A DNA stretch of 64,000 nt from Tetracladium setigerum (lineage: Eukaryota > Ascomycota > Leotiomycetes > Helotiales): positions 186,001 to 250,000 of the forward strand of contig PZJY01000009.1 of NCBI GenBank assembly GCA_031472005.1, given 5' to 3'. The translations under genes were made by a program, and so were the position numbers. Shown here piece after piece: positions 1 through 11,289 of the stretch. The number at the start of each line of letters is the position of its first letter. Position 1 is the stretch's first letter. The notes below the pieces were generated by a model. The model saw only the letters and a list, made by a program, of their open reading frames with translations, did not search any database and was not told where the DNA came from.

Positions 1-118
1 AATCTTGAGATATTTTGGCAATTGAGTAGACGATGGTATCTGGAGCGGTGGAAGCCAGGTCATCCAAAATCCGAGGGATGAGCCTTTGTCCATACTTTGG
101 TGGATTGTCGAGCGCCAT
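1..118 (-). CDS. NRPS-like / adenylate-forming enzyme, N-terminus only (cut by window edge)
   Basis: The minus strand reads open from an ATG at 118 to the window edge, giving 39 residues that begin MALDNPPKYGQRLIPRILDD. The pattern (Y)GxRLxPxxxDDxAxxxPDxxxxSxxK is the usual opening of fungal NRPS-like proteins that start with an AMP-binding (adenylation) domain, often followed by a carrier and a reductase or thioesterase domain. No catalytic motif lies inside the window, so the family call rests only on this N-terminal pattern. The gene runs away from the isocyanide synthase with about 1.47 kb between the two starts. An adenylating enzyme beside an isocyanide synthase is a common arrangement in fungal biosynthetic clusters. 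A plain acyl-CoA ligase is the main alternative. Confidence 0.55.
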   Translation of the reverse strand, partial: MALDNPPKYGQRLIPRILDDLASTAPDTIVYSIAKISQD

Positions 119-1585
119 TGTGAATTTGCGATGATGGATAGAGAAAGATGTGAAGATGGGTTCTGTATTTCAACTGAGTCGCCTCAGAAAGTAAAGCAAA
201 ATTTAAAATCTTTTTTCCCACTCGACTAGATACTGCTGACACGTTGTGCCGACATTTTGAATACTTGCCTCATCTGCTCTACCGAAAGGAGTGCCAAAAC
301 CAGCATGCGGGATGAACCTTGGCGCAAAACCTGTCACCCAAAGGCGAAGGATGCAGATTCTTTTTTCGTCTTAGTTGTTTGAATTTATCAAGGGTGTCAA
401 TCTTGCATGTAAGATTCTGCAGCTCAATTTAGAATTCCTCCGTAAGAATGTTCATGGGCCGATGAAACGTGGGTTGCTGCAATCGAGGTCAGGCCGCCAT
501 CCGCTCATGAGCCCTGTGAAGCAGTATCAAAATGGCACCGCAGTTTACATCTGAAGATTATGAGTCCATGCCAACGCTGTAAGAAGCTTTAATGGAGTTA
601 GATCCGGCCTGTGAAGCTGGGAAAGGCGATGCCAAGAGCTTACGGCAGCTGCAGCTCAGTTTGAGCACATTACCCTTGGACGTTACGAGGCTAAGGCAAA
701 CCCAGACCAATATGTCGCTAGATTTTACCGAGCACGGCGGAAGAGGCTTTTGTGGCAAAGAACCTTCGCAATATCTCTCTCTTCGATCGACATTCGAGGG
801 ATTTTCCAATTTCATGTCGTAGGATTTCGAAATGTGAAGTCAATGATGGTGGATGACTAGCTTTGCAGGATGACTTTCAATGCTGCGCTCAACAAAAAGT
901 TATTCAAATTCTGCCTAATTCAATGGAGCTTGTGAAAAATGATGAACAATATCGCACTTGGTATACGAATGTGATCTATCATGTACATTCTTGAAAATAT
1001 CAGTGAATTCATAAGTCACGGGTTTAAGATTTGAACTGTTTTACAGTCAAGCCTCTCTGCCAGGAGGCGGGAAACCTGGACATGGCGAAGTATACCAGTA
1101 TGCCCTCCATTTACTGTGCTCCAGGTTTCTGTTGCCCTGTGAAGGGATTCTGAACTAAGCCTAATAAAGTATGCAAAATATTTGATAACACTAAGCATTT
1201 TCACTCAGAGGCTTGACTATAGCATGCTATGTCACTTCAGCTACATTCAACAGAATACAAACCGTGACATTATGACTGTACGTGAATGCAACACATCGGG
1301 AAATCGGGTGTAACTGATATGTTTGACGTTTCAGCGCGTACGAACGGCGAATGTAGTAGCTGTCAAGAGTGGAAATTTTCTCATCTCACCGAGAAATGAG
1401 GCCTTGTTTTTGGGAAGCCGTAGCCCTGCAGACAAGTATTAATACCAGTCAAATGTTTGTGGTCCTGATTCACAACCCGTTCTTGCTCCGTCCCCATATT
1501 CCAATCTGCATCCAATTAATCTTTTGATTACTTCCGATCTCCAACGCAGCACCAAAACTCGGTCCAAATTAACTTCTTATCTACA
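119..1585. promoter_or_regulatory. divergent intergenic region between NRPS-like gene and isocyanide synthase
   Basis: These 1.47 kb separate two divergent starts and must hold both promoters. No binding site was identified with confidence. A pyrimidine-rich, CAAT-containing leader precedes the synthase ATG (about 1480-1585). A possible decayed reading frame lies at 532-830. Confidence 0.4.
532..830 (+). pseudogene. possible decayed small ORF
   Basis: An ATG at 532 opens a frame with protein-like composition, interrupted by TAA at 580-582 and then open to about 822. From about 690 an overlapping frame (xANPDQYVARFYRARRK) looks more coding than the first, as if one base were lost. No family was recognised. 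It may be a relic of a small gene or chance. Confidence 0.2.
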
Positions 1586-3017
1586 ATGGGATCCATTACA
1601 CACACCGTCGAGCTCCCAACCATCCTCGCGCCAAGCGAGCAGTCGTCCACTCTCAAACATGGCATCATAACAGTAACAACCGAGATCCCGACAGTCTCAG
1701 TCACAGAGGACTTGTCCTTGAATGCTTCCGATGCAAACAACTCTGTCGCTGAAACATCTTCGAAGATCCTGGAAATCATCTTCGACTATGCACTCAATAA
1801 ATTCAGCGATACGAAGGAGCGACTCAACTCGGGCAGACCCAAGTTCTTGTCAGTTATCGAGAAGTTCCTTGTCGCCAACACTCGAGTCGAAGTTTGTCTC
1901 CCAGCTTTTCCATTCAAATCGGCAAACAAGGTCTACAAAGTTCTCGGTGTTCTTCCTGATAAAGCCGAGGAAGTTGCACTTCAACGATTGAATGATATGT
2001 GTGTTCGTGTTGGGGAGATCTACTCTCCCGGAATGAGGTGCACAATTATTTCAGATGGATTAGTTTACAATGGTTCGTGCATCACCTCTAGCCCTCTATA
2101 ATATCTCGAGCTCATGACTAATTCACAACCTTAGACTTGCTTTGTATTTCGGATCGTGATACGTGGGCATACGGACAAGGCATTCGGGCCATGGCTGTTC
2201 AAAAGGGATTCACCAACATTGGGTTTTCCAGACTCAAGGACTTGGTCAACTTCCCTGTGCCAGATAAGATGGACGAGATTACCTACGTCGCAAATGCAAC
2301 AAACTTCCGCCGATTCATCATGAATCGATTTGGAAATGATAGCATCGACATCGATCACGAAATTGAGACAATTCCCGATGTCAAGATGACCTACCTTGGA
2401 TATCGACGATTCCTCGAATCCGATTTGAAGCACATCTTCCCTCTTGGCAACGGTAGAAGCAACAAAGGATACAAGAACAATGTCAAGTTCCTTGCCAAAC
2501 AGATGTTAATTCGTGGATATGTGAGTAAATCCCGGGCTCAGCGCAAACAAATCTGTACTAACAATCTAAACAGGCATTTGCTGGCGCAGTCAAAAACACT
2601 TTCCCAAATCACTTGCGTCTTTCCATCCACCAGTCCACAGGCGAGCACAAGATCTCCATGAGCTTGTTGGATACCAAAACAGGATTCACAACCCCATGGC
2701 ATTGCTCCATTGCTTTGATGGCAAACGGGGATTGGGTCAGCGCCCCCATGGGCGAATTTCAAAATGACCCAAAGATGGAAGTAGTTTACGAAGATGGTCG
2801 TCCAAGTTACTTCCGTGAGACCGCAGTCGAGCCTGTTCGCGAAGAAGTCTCGGTCAACCAACATGTCAAGATTTTGGGTGAGCAGCGCCAGGACTTGCAA
2901 AATCGTCAACTTCCTGCGTTTGTTGATAAAAATGGCGCGGAAATCATCACAGGGCTCAACAAGATCGGAAGTATGGGAGGCATTCTGGTACCGGCTGAGT
3001 CAGTGCACACTATCTAA
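1586..3017 (+). CDS. isocyanide synthase, DIT1/PvcA family
   Basis: Three exons (1586-2072, 2135-2520, 2574-3017) with canonical GT-AG introns of 62 and 53 nt give an intact 438-residue protein. Family-type blocks visible in order are AFPFKSANKVYKVLG with PDKAEEVALQRL (about residues 110-140), YSPGMRCTIISDG (about 155), and RLSIHQSTGEHKISMSLL with TPWH in the third exon. The family converts the alpha-amine of an amino acid to an isonitrile, as in PvcA, IsnA and fungal XanB/CrmA; yeast Dit1 belongs to the same family. Length and motif order fit a stand-alone enzyme with no fused dioxygenase or NRPS-like module. The neighbours (NRPS-like start, hydrolase, acyltransferase) suggest a biosynthetic cluster. 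The substrate amino acid cannot be read from sequence. No frameshift was found. Confidence 0.88.
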
Positions 3018-3501
3018 TGGATCGAAGATTGAAAATCGAGAACAAAAGGCACTTCAGTGGGTGAAAAAGGAAAAAAATGGGGATGACAGAGTCACTGAGG
3101 CGCAGTCTTTTTTATTGCGATAGATCTACTTTAGTTTTAATCCATCTGATTGATTTTGAAATATTCATCGGTACATCTCAGAATTGTGATAACAAAATGG
3201 AACTGAAAGAAATCGGTACACGCTCAATTGAAAGTGGACGCCTTTGAAGTTCTGAGTTTTTTTTTACAGCGGATGTCCACTGCCTTCGACACGAGGAAAG
3301 AAAAGCATCTCATTATACTATGTCACAACAGCATCTCAAAATACAAAGCCATTTGATTCTAAAAAGATTGAAGCAGTTTCACTGAAGGGGAGATTAAAAT
3401 CTGTCTATTTGGTTCTGTAATTTCTAGTCATTGCTTCTCAGGTACCCCTCCTGAATGTTAACAACCTGCGCCTCCATCCCGAGATACTCCAGCGAAGATG
3501 A
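3018..3501. other. convergent 3' intergenic spacer
   Basis: The 484 bp lie between the ends of the convergent isocyanide synthase and hydrolase genes. They are AT-rich and presumably hold both 3' UTRs. No ORF or RNA was seen. Confidence 0.5.
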
Positions 3502-4578
3502 TCAGTGATGCATACCGACAGCTGGATTTGTTTTCGACTGGGGCTTCATCACCCTTTGAAACCAGATACTCTTTGCCTGGTTGGCCGTATGGATCAGAAG
3601 TACACTAGGATCCTCGATCATGTCGAATCCATGCCAGGCTCCCGGCCAGACATGCAATTCACATGTAGATCCACCGCGCCAAAGATTCGTAGCATATGCA
3701 ATAGCAGAATCACGGAATGGCTCGCACTCGGCAACATCAATGTATGTTGTTGGAAGATTGGACAAGTCTTTCTCCCTCGCTGGCGCCTGGTAGGGCGAAA
3801 TGTCGTTGGATCCATAGGAATCCCCAAGAATAAGTTTCCAAATGGCACGAATCCAAGGTGTCCCTGATGGATTACCATATTCAAATTGCTGGTCTGACAA
3901 GCTCTCGCATTTGTCATCAAGTAGTGGAGAGTAGAGCATCTGAGCTTTGATCGGGATTGCGGGAGACTTCCTGTCTCGAGCCATGAGACAGGTAGCCGCT
4001 GCTAGTGCACCACCCCCAGAAACTCCAAACACGACGATTTCAGCTGGATCAATTCCCAGGATGGCGGCATTCTCAGATGTCCAGACAAGTCCAGTATAGC
4101 AGTCCTCGGCGGGTCCAGGCGCACAAGTCTCTGGTGCAAGACGGTGCTCAACAGACACGACAACGCAGTCGATACCTTTGAGGAGGTCGATCAGTTGTAT
4201 GAGAGCAGTAAATCTGTCTCCACTGACCATGCCACCACCATGAATGTGATAAAGCACGGGTCGTGGAGTTGTTGACTCTTCTTTTGGTGTGAATACGGAA
4301 AGGATAATTGGGTTGTCGTCGACCCCGGTGACGGTATATTCTGCATGCTTTAGATGTGGATGAGCTTTGAGGGTGGTGTCGGCGTCGAAAACGAAAGATC
4401 CATGAGCGCAGCAATCTTCGCCCTGGGCGATGCCACGCATAAAGTCAAGGCTGAACTCCTCGGGGAAGAGAGCAGAATCCAGCACTGGCGCTAGCAGAGA
4501 GTCGTAAACAGGACGGGGTATCGTGATTCTCGAATCCAGCTTTGCAGCCTGAGAATATGGAAAAGGATATGTTGCCAT
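3502..4578 (-). CDS. alpha/beta-hydrolase fold-3 (HSL-like) esterase
   Basis: A single exon of 358 residues. It shows the hormone-sensitive-lipase-type oxyanion motif HGGG (113-116) and the nucleophile elbow GVSGG with Ser187. The acidic residue is probably Asp290 in EPFRD, and the catalytic His is His316 in AWHGF. There is no signal peptide, so a cytosolic esterase or lactonase acting on a small acyl ester or amide is likely. It lies convergent to the isocyanide synthase and divergent from the acyltransferase. A tailoring or resistance role in the same pathway is an inference from position. Start ATG at 4578; the frame is intact. Confidence 0.87.
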   Translation of the reverse strand: MATYPFPYSQAAKLDSRITIPRPVYDSLLAPVLDSALFPEEFSLDFMRGIAQGEDCCAHGSFVFDADTTLKAHPHLKHAEYTVTGVDDNPIILSVFTPKEESTTPRPVLYHIHGGGMVSGDRFTALIQLIDLLKGIDCVVVSVEHRLAPETCAPGPAEDCYTGLVWTSENAAILGIDPAEIVVFGVSGGGALAAATCLMARDRKSPAIPIKAQMLYSPLLDDKCESLSDQQFEYGNPSGTPWIRAIWKLILGDSYGSNDISPYQAPAREKDLSNLPTTYIDVAECEPFRDSAIAYATNLWRGGSTCELHVWPGAWHGFDMIEDPSVLLIHTANQAKSIWFQRVMKPQSKTNPAVGMHH

Positions 4579-5101
4579 TTAGAGATACTGCAGAAGCGAT
4601 GTGAGTGAATGTCCGTGAGTAGGTCTTCTGGGAGAAACTGACGATATCAACACACGTACTCTTTATGAAGAGGCAATTTGCTTGGTTACGCCAACGAGCG
4701 TGTGAAGAGAATGCCTAGCACTTGTGCGAGAAGAACGACGCAAAAGGAGGCGCAAGTTTGGAGCGAAGGTTTGAGCACGTTTTGATATGTATCTTCGATT
4801 CTTTGGTAGGTAATTATAATTATCAACAAGGATTCGTGAGAAGGAATCGACCTGCATCTGCGTGCATTAAAGTGTGGTAGGGGTCAGCAAAATCTTGGCG
4901 CTAGTCTCGCGTATGCAGGATATGTCAGTATTCACTCGTTTTGTGTTCCCACTGCCACCTCATGCCTAAGAATTCCATTTCTTTGTTTTATTCTAAAGAA
5001 GCATTACGTTTGAAATCGAACCTTATCTTCCTTCAGGTCGCGTCGAATTTACAATCAAATTTCCCGGTCAGCCTAGCAGTAGTTGCGAACTCTCATACAC
5101 G
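4579..5101. promoter_or_regulatory. divergent promoter region, hydrolase / acyltransferase
   Basis: The 523 bp separate the divergent starts of the esterase and the acyltransferase. The shared spacer would allow co-regulation. No specific operator was recognised. Confidence 0.4.
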
Positions 5102-6597
5102 ATGGCCGAACTTCAGCTCCCAAGAATACGATCATTAGGTATTGCTCTTACTTCATTCCACAGTATCGAGGATTTATACTGAAAAACAATCATAGGCACG
5201 CTTGAAAAAATCTCTACGGTGGCCCATGACATTGGATTCTTCACCAATTCTGGAATTTCAGTGCACTATAAAGCATCACCTTCATCTACCACCAATCTCC
5301 AGCAACTCATTTACCTTGCGGTTGCCGAGGTTCTCCGCTTGCATCCAATTCTGTTTGCTGTTCCGATTACTGTAAATTCAGAAGACTCTTACTGGGGCCG
5401 GTTGCCTTCAATCGATCTAGAGAAATGTATTTCCTTCGCTGAAAGGAGCCAACCATTGGTCGCAGATACTGAAGAAAACGACAAGGAACTCGACACATTA
5501 CTGGAGAATCAGCATAACACCAGCTTCAAGGCTGGATACGGCACCTTGCCAATTTGGCGTCTGGTCATCTTGCGAGACCAGGGACTACAGCACCAATTCA
5601 CCGCTTGCTTCATTGCTCATCATACCACCTGTGACGGAGCATCTTCCCAGATCTTTCAGAACGCCTTTCAAAAAGCTTTGTGCGATGCTTCCTCTTCGGC
5701 GACCCTACTGGAGGCTAAACAAATCATCTTGTCCAACGAAAACGACACGATTGTTCCGTCTCTTGAGGAGTTACATCCTCTACCACTTCCAGATCCTCTC
5801 CCAGTCCCAAGCCCCACAACACACAAAGAGTGGGCAGGACCTTCGATTCAATTGCCTTGTAAGACCAGATATGCTTCACTGACCGTGAAGCCGGAACTTA
5901 TGGATGCATTTGCACTGGAATGCAAGAAGAACAAGTCAACCCCAACCGCCGCCCTTCCGTCTGTCATCGCGAAGCTGCTCTACAACAATCTTCCTCCCAC
6001 GGAAGAGGCCTTGACATGCGTTCTTCCAGTCAGCTTACGCCTGGATCTGCCCCCAAAGTCATTGACGGTCAAATGGGAGACTTCATCGATGCTTTCAAAG
6101 TCAAACTATTGCGTTCCGATCTATTCGATGATGTCAATGGCTCTGGTTCCAATAGTGACTCCACATCATCGGCTCCTATGAATGTGTGGAAACAGGCTCG
6201 GAAAACTCAAGCAGACACCCGCCGTTACTTTTCAAACACTTCACCTTCTGGAGAACCATATACAAATGTGGCTATCTTCAAGCTCATTCCAGACCTCACT
6301 GCCGCTATTTCCGGGCTAATCGGCAAAGATCGCGACGAATCTCTTGAAGTGTCGAATCTTGGCACCTTCTCACGTCCCGCCAGCTTCAAGGCTGGACAAG
6401 TCCCTATTTGGCAGGCAGGAAAAGTGACTTTGAGTCGATGTGCTTACGCCGCTGGAGCTCCGCTGGTAGTTTGCGTAATCAAACATGACGAAGGAACAGG
6501 ATTTGGTTTCACGTGGCTTGACGGTGCGATTGCAGACACTGCGGTGGAAAATATTGTTAGCGAGTTTAGATCGTACTTGCAGTCTTTGAAGAACTAG
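5102..6597 (+). CDS. alcohol acetyltransferase-like acyltransferase (one apparent frameshift)
   Basis: The first exon (5102-5138) begins MAELQLPRIRSL and joins exon 2 at 5196 across a 57-nt intron, giving LGTLEKISTVAHDIGFF, the usual N-terminus of the AATase (ATF-like) family. The BAHD/condensation-type catalytic motif HHTTCDG follows (about residue 150), then PVSLRLDLPPK. At about 6058 the frame breaks. Continuation in the next frame (VIDGQMGDFIDAFKVKL) is contiguous with the family pattern, so one base is missing near the AAAG run at 6055-6058. The remainder runs to a stop at 6597, for about 478 residues in all. The family transfers acetyl or acyl groups from CoA to alcohols or other acceptors. 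Position suggests it could acylate the cluster product. The lesion may be an assembly error or a real inactivation. Confidence 0.75.
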
Positions 6598-6843
6598 GCG
6601 AGAAGGCTTTTCACTCTCTTCATGCTTATCTGAAATAATATGAATAGCATTACTGATTCGTTAGTCTGCATGAACTTGCCTGCGAGATAAGATATTTTCT
6701 ACCTAGGTAATCACTGTCCCCTTCCCGTAGCTAAGCGAACCGTAGCGAGCCGTTGCGGCCCGCAAGACCCTATTTCTTAAGTCTATTATTTGAATTTTGT
6801 ATGCTCTCGCGCCGCTAGGTTGTAAACTTATGAGCGGAGCTTA
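6598..6843. other. intergenic, edge of transposon island
   Basis: It contains the acyltransferase 3' region, then a GC-rich patch around 6725-6770. No ORF was recognised. Confidence 0.35.
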
Positions 6844-7130
6844 TTAAGGCATAGTCATATAAATTCGGACTGCCATGCATAGACAGATCTCTCGATTGGT
6901 AGTTGGATACCAGTCTTTTCCCCGCGCACGCGGCTTATCAGAGACCTTTCTGTCGTACGAATTGGTCGCTTCGACGATAGATTCTATAATTCCAAGGGAG
7001 CAATAGAGCTCAAAGAGTTTACATGGATCCTCCGCAGAGACACCCTCAGGAAGGCTAATTTCGACGTCATGATCCTCTGATATCATCGGTTGAAAGCATG
7101 TGACGCGTTTAGAATGGAATTTTCATTTGG
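6844..7130 (-). mobile_element. piggyBac-type transposase relic
   Basis: An 80-codon minus-strand ORF (6844-7086) carries LFELYCSLGIIESIVEATN followed about 20 residues on by DWYPTTNREIC. This matches the pattern around the start of the piggyBac DDE domain (PxxLFxLxxxxxxxxxIVxxTNxYA ... WxPTTxxEI). Only this fragment is present; the catalytic aspartates are missing. It is a truncated relic at the boundary between the metabolite genes and the decayed island. Confidence 0.6.
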
Positions 7131-7795
7131 GCGTAAGGTGCCGTCATTGATAGGATCGAAAACTGTGGTCGATACCATCAAATTGATGATATTTTAAGTG
7201 TTAAGTTTGAAATGGTGTTATTTTGATGATTCTGTCCACAGCTGGCGATGAGCATATTTTGATATTCGGTGCCCAGGTCGATTACCTTGGCAAATAGAAA
7301 GCGTGCTCCTGACCGCAGCGCCGCAGCTTATGGGATAGAGGAGCGGATCGAGATGGAGCACGTGATCTTGTTTTGATATATTGAGTGGTAAGCAAAAGGT
7401 TGGCTTTTCATTAAACCATTTGCTCTATCTCTCACACTTAGCGCTATCTCCCAATGGTTATCGCAGCATCTACGAGTAAAGTTCTTGAAGAAGAACTCGG
7501 AGTCCAACTTTCGTGTTCTAAACCGAGATCGTTTGTACTGCGCTGCGCCTAGAACCACACCGCCGCAGTATCGTTGTTGTGGTTGGCGCACAGAAGCTGA
7601 AAACACGGAGACGAAGTTGGGTGGCAGCCTCGCGGGCTGAGCGCGGTGCCCATAAGGAAGACAAATCCCGTAATCGAGAATGCTTCAAGTAGGTATGAAG
7701 GCCATATTCATGGTCTCCCTTGGGTTGTTTGTTGTTTCGAGTTTCTCCACTTCACCATGACGAGGTAAGATAGCATCTATTATCTCCTTCGCTCA
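7131..7795. other. gene-free stretch between transposon relic and NACHT pseudogene
   Basis: No supported gene was found. Short ORFs here (for example 7328-7606, minus) show no recognisable family pattern. An ATG followed by GTAAG at about 7757 could be an old first exon of the downstream pseudogene. Confidence 0.3.
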
Positions 7796-7810
7796 GTGAT
7801 CGTCACGGGA

Positions 7811-10800
7811 ATGCGAAAGTGTGCCTCTGTAATTTGCTTATCTCGTGGGCCTCCTTCTGACGTTGAACCTGTAGCTCGACAACCAACAAGGCATTTCAAA
7901 GATGCCTACGAGAAATTCTTCCATTCTCTTCCAGCCAAGGACCAAGCACGGTACTCGCCATGTATTTCGGCAAATGATTTACTTGACGGCCTGGGAAAGC
8001 TTGAGAGCCTTTCTCAAAAGCGATAAAAGGCTCGAAGTCGTTTGCTTCTTGGGTGTGTCAAGGACTTCAGCGACCAGCTTCAGCCTTACTTGAATGTCGT
8101 CAGTACCTTAGCTTAAGGTCATCCATACGCATGGATCGCGTGGGGAGCTTTACGTCTTATTCTACAGGCAAGCATTTGATGTTCTCATCCTCGCCAGTCC
8201 CGTTTCGGCGGCTGATTTTTATGATAATTAGCTTGCAAGTAACTTTTCAAGCTTCTTCGAGAAACTCTTGGATCTTTTAAACCAGTTGACGGAAGACTTC
8301 CCACAATATGGTGAGATCGCATATCTTTCTGCAACTTATAAATCAGATCGGATAATGCGCCATCTCGAAGAGGTGTACGGTACTTTGTTTCAATTCTTTC
8401 AAGCGTGGCACAAATATTCACAAAGCCAGATGGGAGTAAGTATGCTCGCTATTCAGATCGATCTTTCGATCACTGACTTCCAGCAGGTAACTGATGAAGC
8501 ACTTCTGTAGCTTGCGGGTTATTTTGGACTCCGTTTGATATTCAATTCAAGAGCATCCTGGATCAGATGAAATATTACAAAGGTATCATACGAGATGAAA
8601 TCTTTCTTGCACAAGCTTTATTTGCTAGCAACTCTGAAGAGGCAGCTTCGCAGGAACGCCTGATAGCAGAAAAAGAGTGATCCCACGCCGAAAGCGTAAG
8701 ATCGAAGATTGATGTCTTGTCTAGTCAAACCAAACAGCTTTTAGAGGCAAATGAGAAACGAGCAAAAGGTACATATACTTCTGCCACTTCACCCCCAGAA
8801 TCTGAAATTCCTTGTAGATGATAACCATACTCACATGTTCAGATGAGATGTTCCGACTCACACAGAAATGGCTCCAACCTGGCAAGTACGCTGAAATCTT
8901 CCAGAAATCCTGCGATATTCGTGAAGAAGGCACATGCCATCGGATTTGGGAGAGTCAAAAATTGAAGGATTGGCGAACTATGGAATGGCTTCAGCGGGCG
9001 CCCGTTGCAGGGAAGAAGAATGCGCTGAGCGCAAATGTGCTTTGGATTCAAGGTTTGTTTTTCGAATCTTCCTTTATCTTTCTGCCCCGTTTCCAAAATC
9101 TAACTCGTTTTCTAGGAAATCCAGGCTCTGGAAAAACAGTTCTAGCATCGTTCGTGGTCGAAGAACTTGAGAGTTGTGCTTTAACCTCCAGTCCAGATTT
9201 GACAGTCTGCTACTACTTTTTTTCATCCGACGGATCGAGTCCTCTGGACTCCACACCTTCCTCGGCTTATCGAGCAATTTTGGCACAAATACTGCAACAA
9301 CACAAGAATGACACTGTTCTCATGGAGAAACTGGCCTTCTCTGCTGGGAAGGGCACTGCACAGTTGCATGCGTCAACTGCTGAACTTGTCGATCTACTCT
9401 TGTTGTGTACACAACACGTTGAACACATCTACTTGGTGCTCGACGGGATTGACGAATGCGACGATGTAGCCTCCTTGCATAGAATGCTTGGGAATTTGAC
9501 AAATTCAAGCCCTCTTAAGGTTGTTCTGTTCAGCCGTTTCAACGTTGCCTGTCTTACCAGGACATTGGTGCCTGCGCAACAACTTCCACTTCCCACATCA
9601 GCCTTGAGTGTTGACATTGGATCCTATTTATCACGCTGCCTCTCTGATTTAATGGCAGACGAACTTTGACTCCCTGCAAAATACCCAATTTGGTGGATCA
9701 TCTCGTGCGAGGCGCTGACGGCATGTTTCTCTGGGCGAAGCTGATGCTGAACTTTCTGAACTCACCTGCACTTAGCCCTGCCAGACTCCTGCAGATCATC
9801 CATCACGTAATTTTACCGGAGGGATTAGAGAAAATGTACGATCGGATTTTACTCCTCATTAGAAAATATGGAAAGACAGAGCAAACCTTTGCCAGGAACG
9901 TCTTTGCTTGGCTTACATACTCGAAGCGGCCGTTGACGGCCAGCCAACTCTACGAGGCAACGCAGAGCGGGGCAGCGGGTACCGAAGATTGCAATCCATG
10001 GAACAGTTCCTCGTTTCAAGAAGCCCTCAATATCGTCTGTGGTTCTCTGATTGACTGTCGCACTTCCAGGCTTGGCAATAGATCGAGGTCTGTGATTCCC
10101 TACAGTCACGTACCTGAAGTGACTTCTATGTCCAATTCATACACCTCTCTATCAAAGAGCATTTCACTCAGGTTTCCACCGGGCCATCGATATCTAGCGG
10201 CGACTCACTCATACCTCATGAACCTGAAGTGCACTTTGACCTTACACGACGTTGCCTCCAGTCTTTGCTGTTGATAAAGGCACCATATACTCAAACCTCT
10301 ACATTCGCAAGGTATTCTGTCATGAACTGCGTAAATCATATTTCTGATTGCGCTAAAATCGTTCCGCGTGCCCGAAACCCTCTTTCGAACATCTCGGACG
10401 AAGCCCTGCGACAGTTCTCCTCCACCTTGTCTAGACTCCTGCAAAACCCAGAGGTAATGACCTCATGGTTACACTTATACTATACTTACTGCGATTGGTT
10501 TTGTGACGCAGGCGTGTCATTTAATGGCTTGGATAAATGGAGCAAATGGTCCAAGAATCTGAAACCAAGTTCGGCAAGGGCTCAAGAGCTGAAAACTCTA
10601 TCTGAACTAATTGCTGAACTTTATGCCGATCTTCGAGAGCTCACCGATACATGGGGTGATAAATTGAGACTTCATCCTGGCATACTTTTGGATGAGGCGA
10701 AAGCTTTCACAAACAGCCAGTTCTTGTGTAGCCACTTCAACACGAAAGTTACCTCCCTTGCCCCTGAGGCCACTGAGGATCCCAAGAGGAGTTCACGCCC

Positions 10801-10987
10801 GTGGTGTACCATCTCGATCACTTCCGCAGATTCTACCATCAATGCAGTTTTAAGTGTTTGGCCGTCCAAGCAATACGAAGAGAGATGGACAGACTTGAGG
10901 GAAAACGATGCCATTTCACGAGTCCAGGATGTGTATAGCGACTGGATAGTGAAATACGAGCTCTATGACATCCACGTGATCGAGTGA
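7811..10987 (+). pseudogene. DUF7708-NACHT NTPase (fungal NLR-like) pseudogene
   Basis: The N-terminal part reads FKDAYEKFFHSLPAKDQ and later HPYAWIAWGALRLILQ, the DUF7708 pattern seen upstream of fungal NACHT domains. The NACHT core follows a 57-65 nt intron ending near 9115: P-loop GNPGSGKT, Walker B LVLDGIDECDD, then GADGMFLWAKLM and the winged-helix-like WLTYSKRPLTASQLYEA. The frame is broken many times. There are stops at 8024-8026, 8114-8116 and 8229-8231 (each explicable as CAA/CAG to TAA/TAG), a TGA near 8680, a shift near 8175, a shift near 9665 (TTTT to TTT) and one near 10110. The last segment (to 10987) has no recognised repeat domain. Such STAND proteins act in allorecognition and cell death in fungi. 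This copy is unlikely to make a full protein. Confidence 0.75.
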
Positions 10988-11289
10988 CCCTCTGGCTGAA
11001 TTAGTGATGAAATGATGAATTCGGTAGTAATGAGTGAATCAGTGAGTTAGTGACGAAAGTAATAAATTTAAGGGGTGAATATACTTAACTATGGATAAAG
11101 AATTAAATATAGAAATAAAGCTCTATTATAAGGGCCTTGTATATATATAAATTAAGGGGATTTAATATTATTATATTACTAATAATCCGAATATTCCTTT
11201 TAATAGTGTATACCTCATATCTAGTGCAAAATATACTATCAAATTTACTATAAAACAGGCTAATATAAGACAGACTAAAACAAGTGAAT
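10988..11289. other. AT-rich gap
   Basis: A very AT-rich stretch with runs such as TATATATATAA. It includes near-repeated GTGA/TGAAT words at 11005-11050. The composition is typical of mutated transposon DNA; no gene was seen. Confidence 0.4.
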
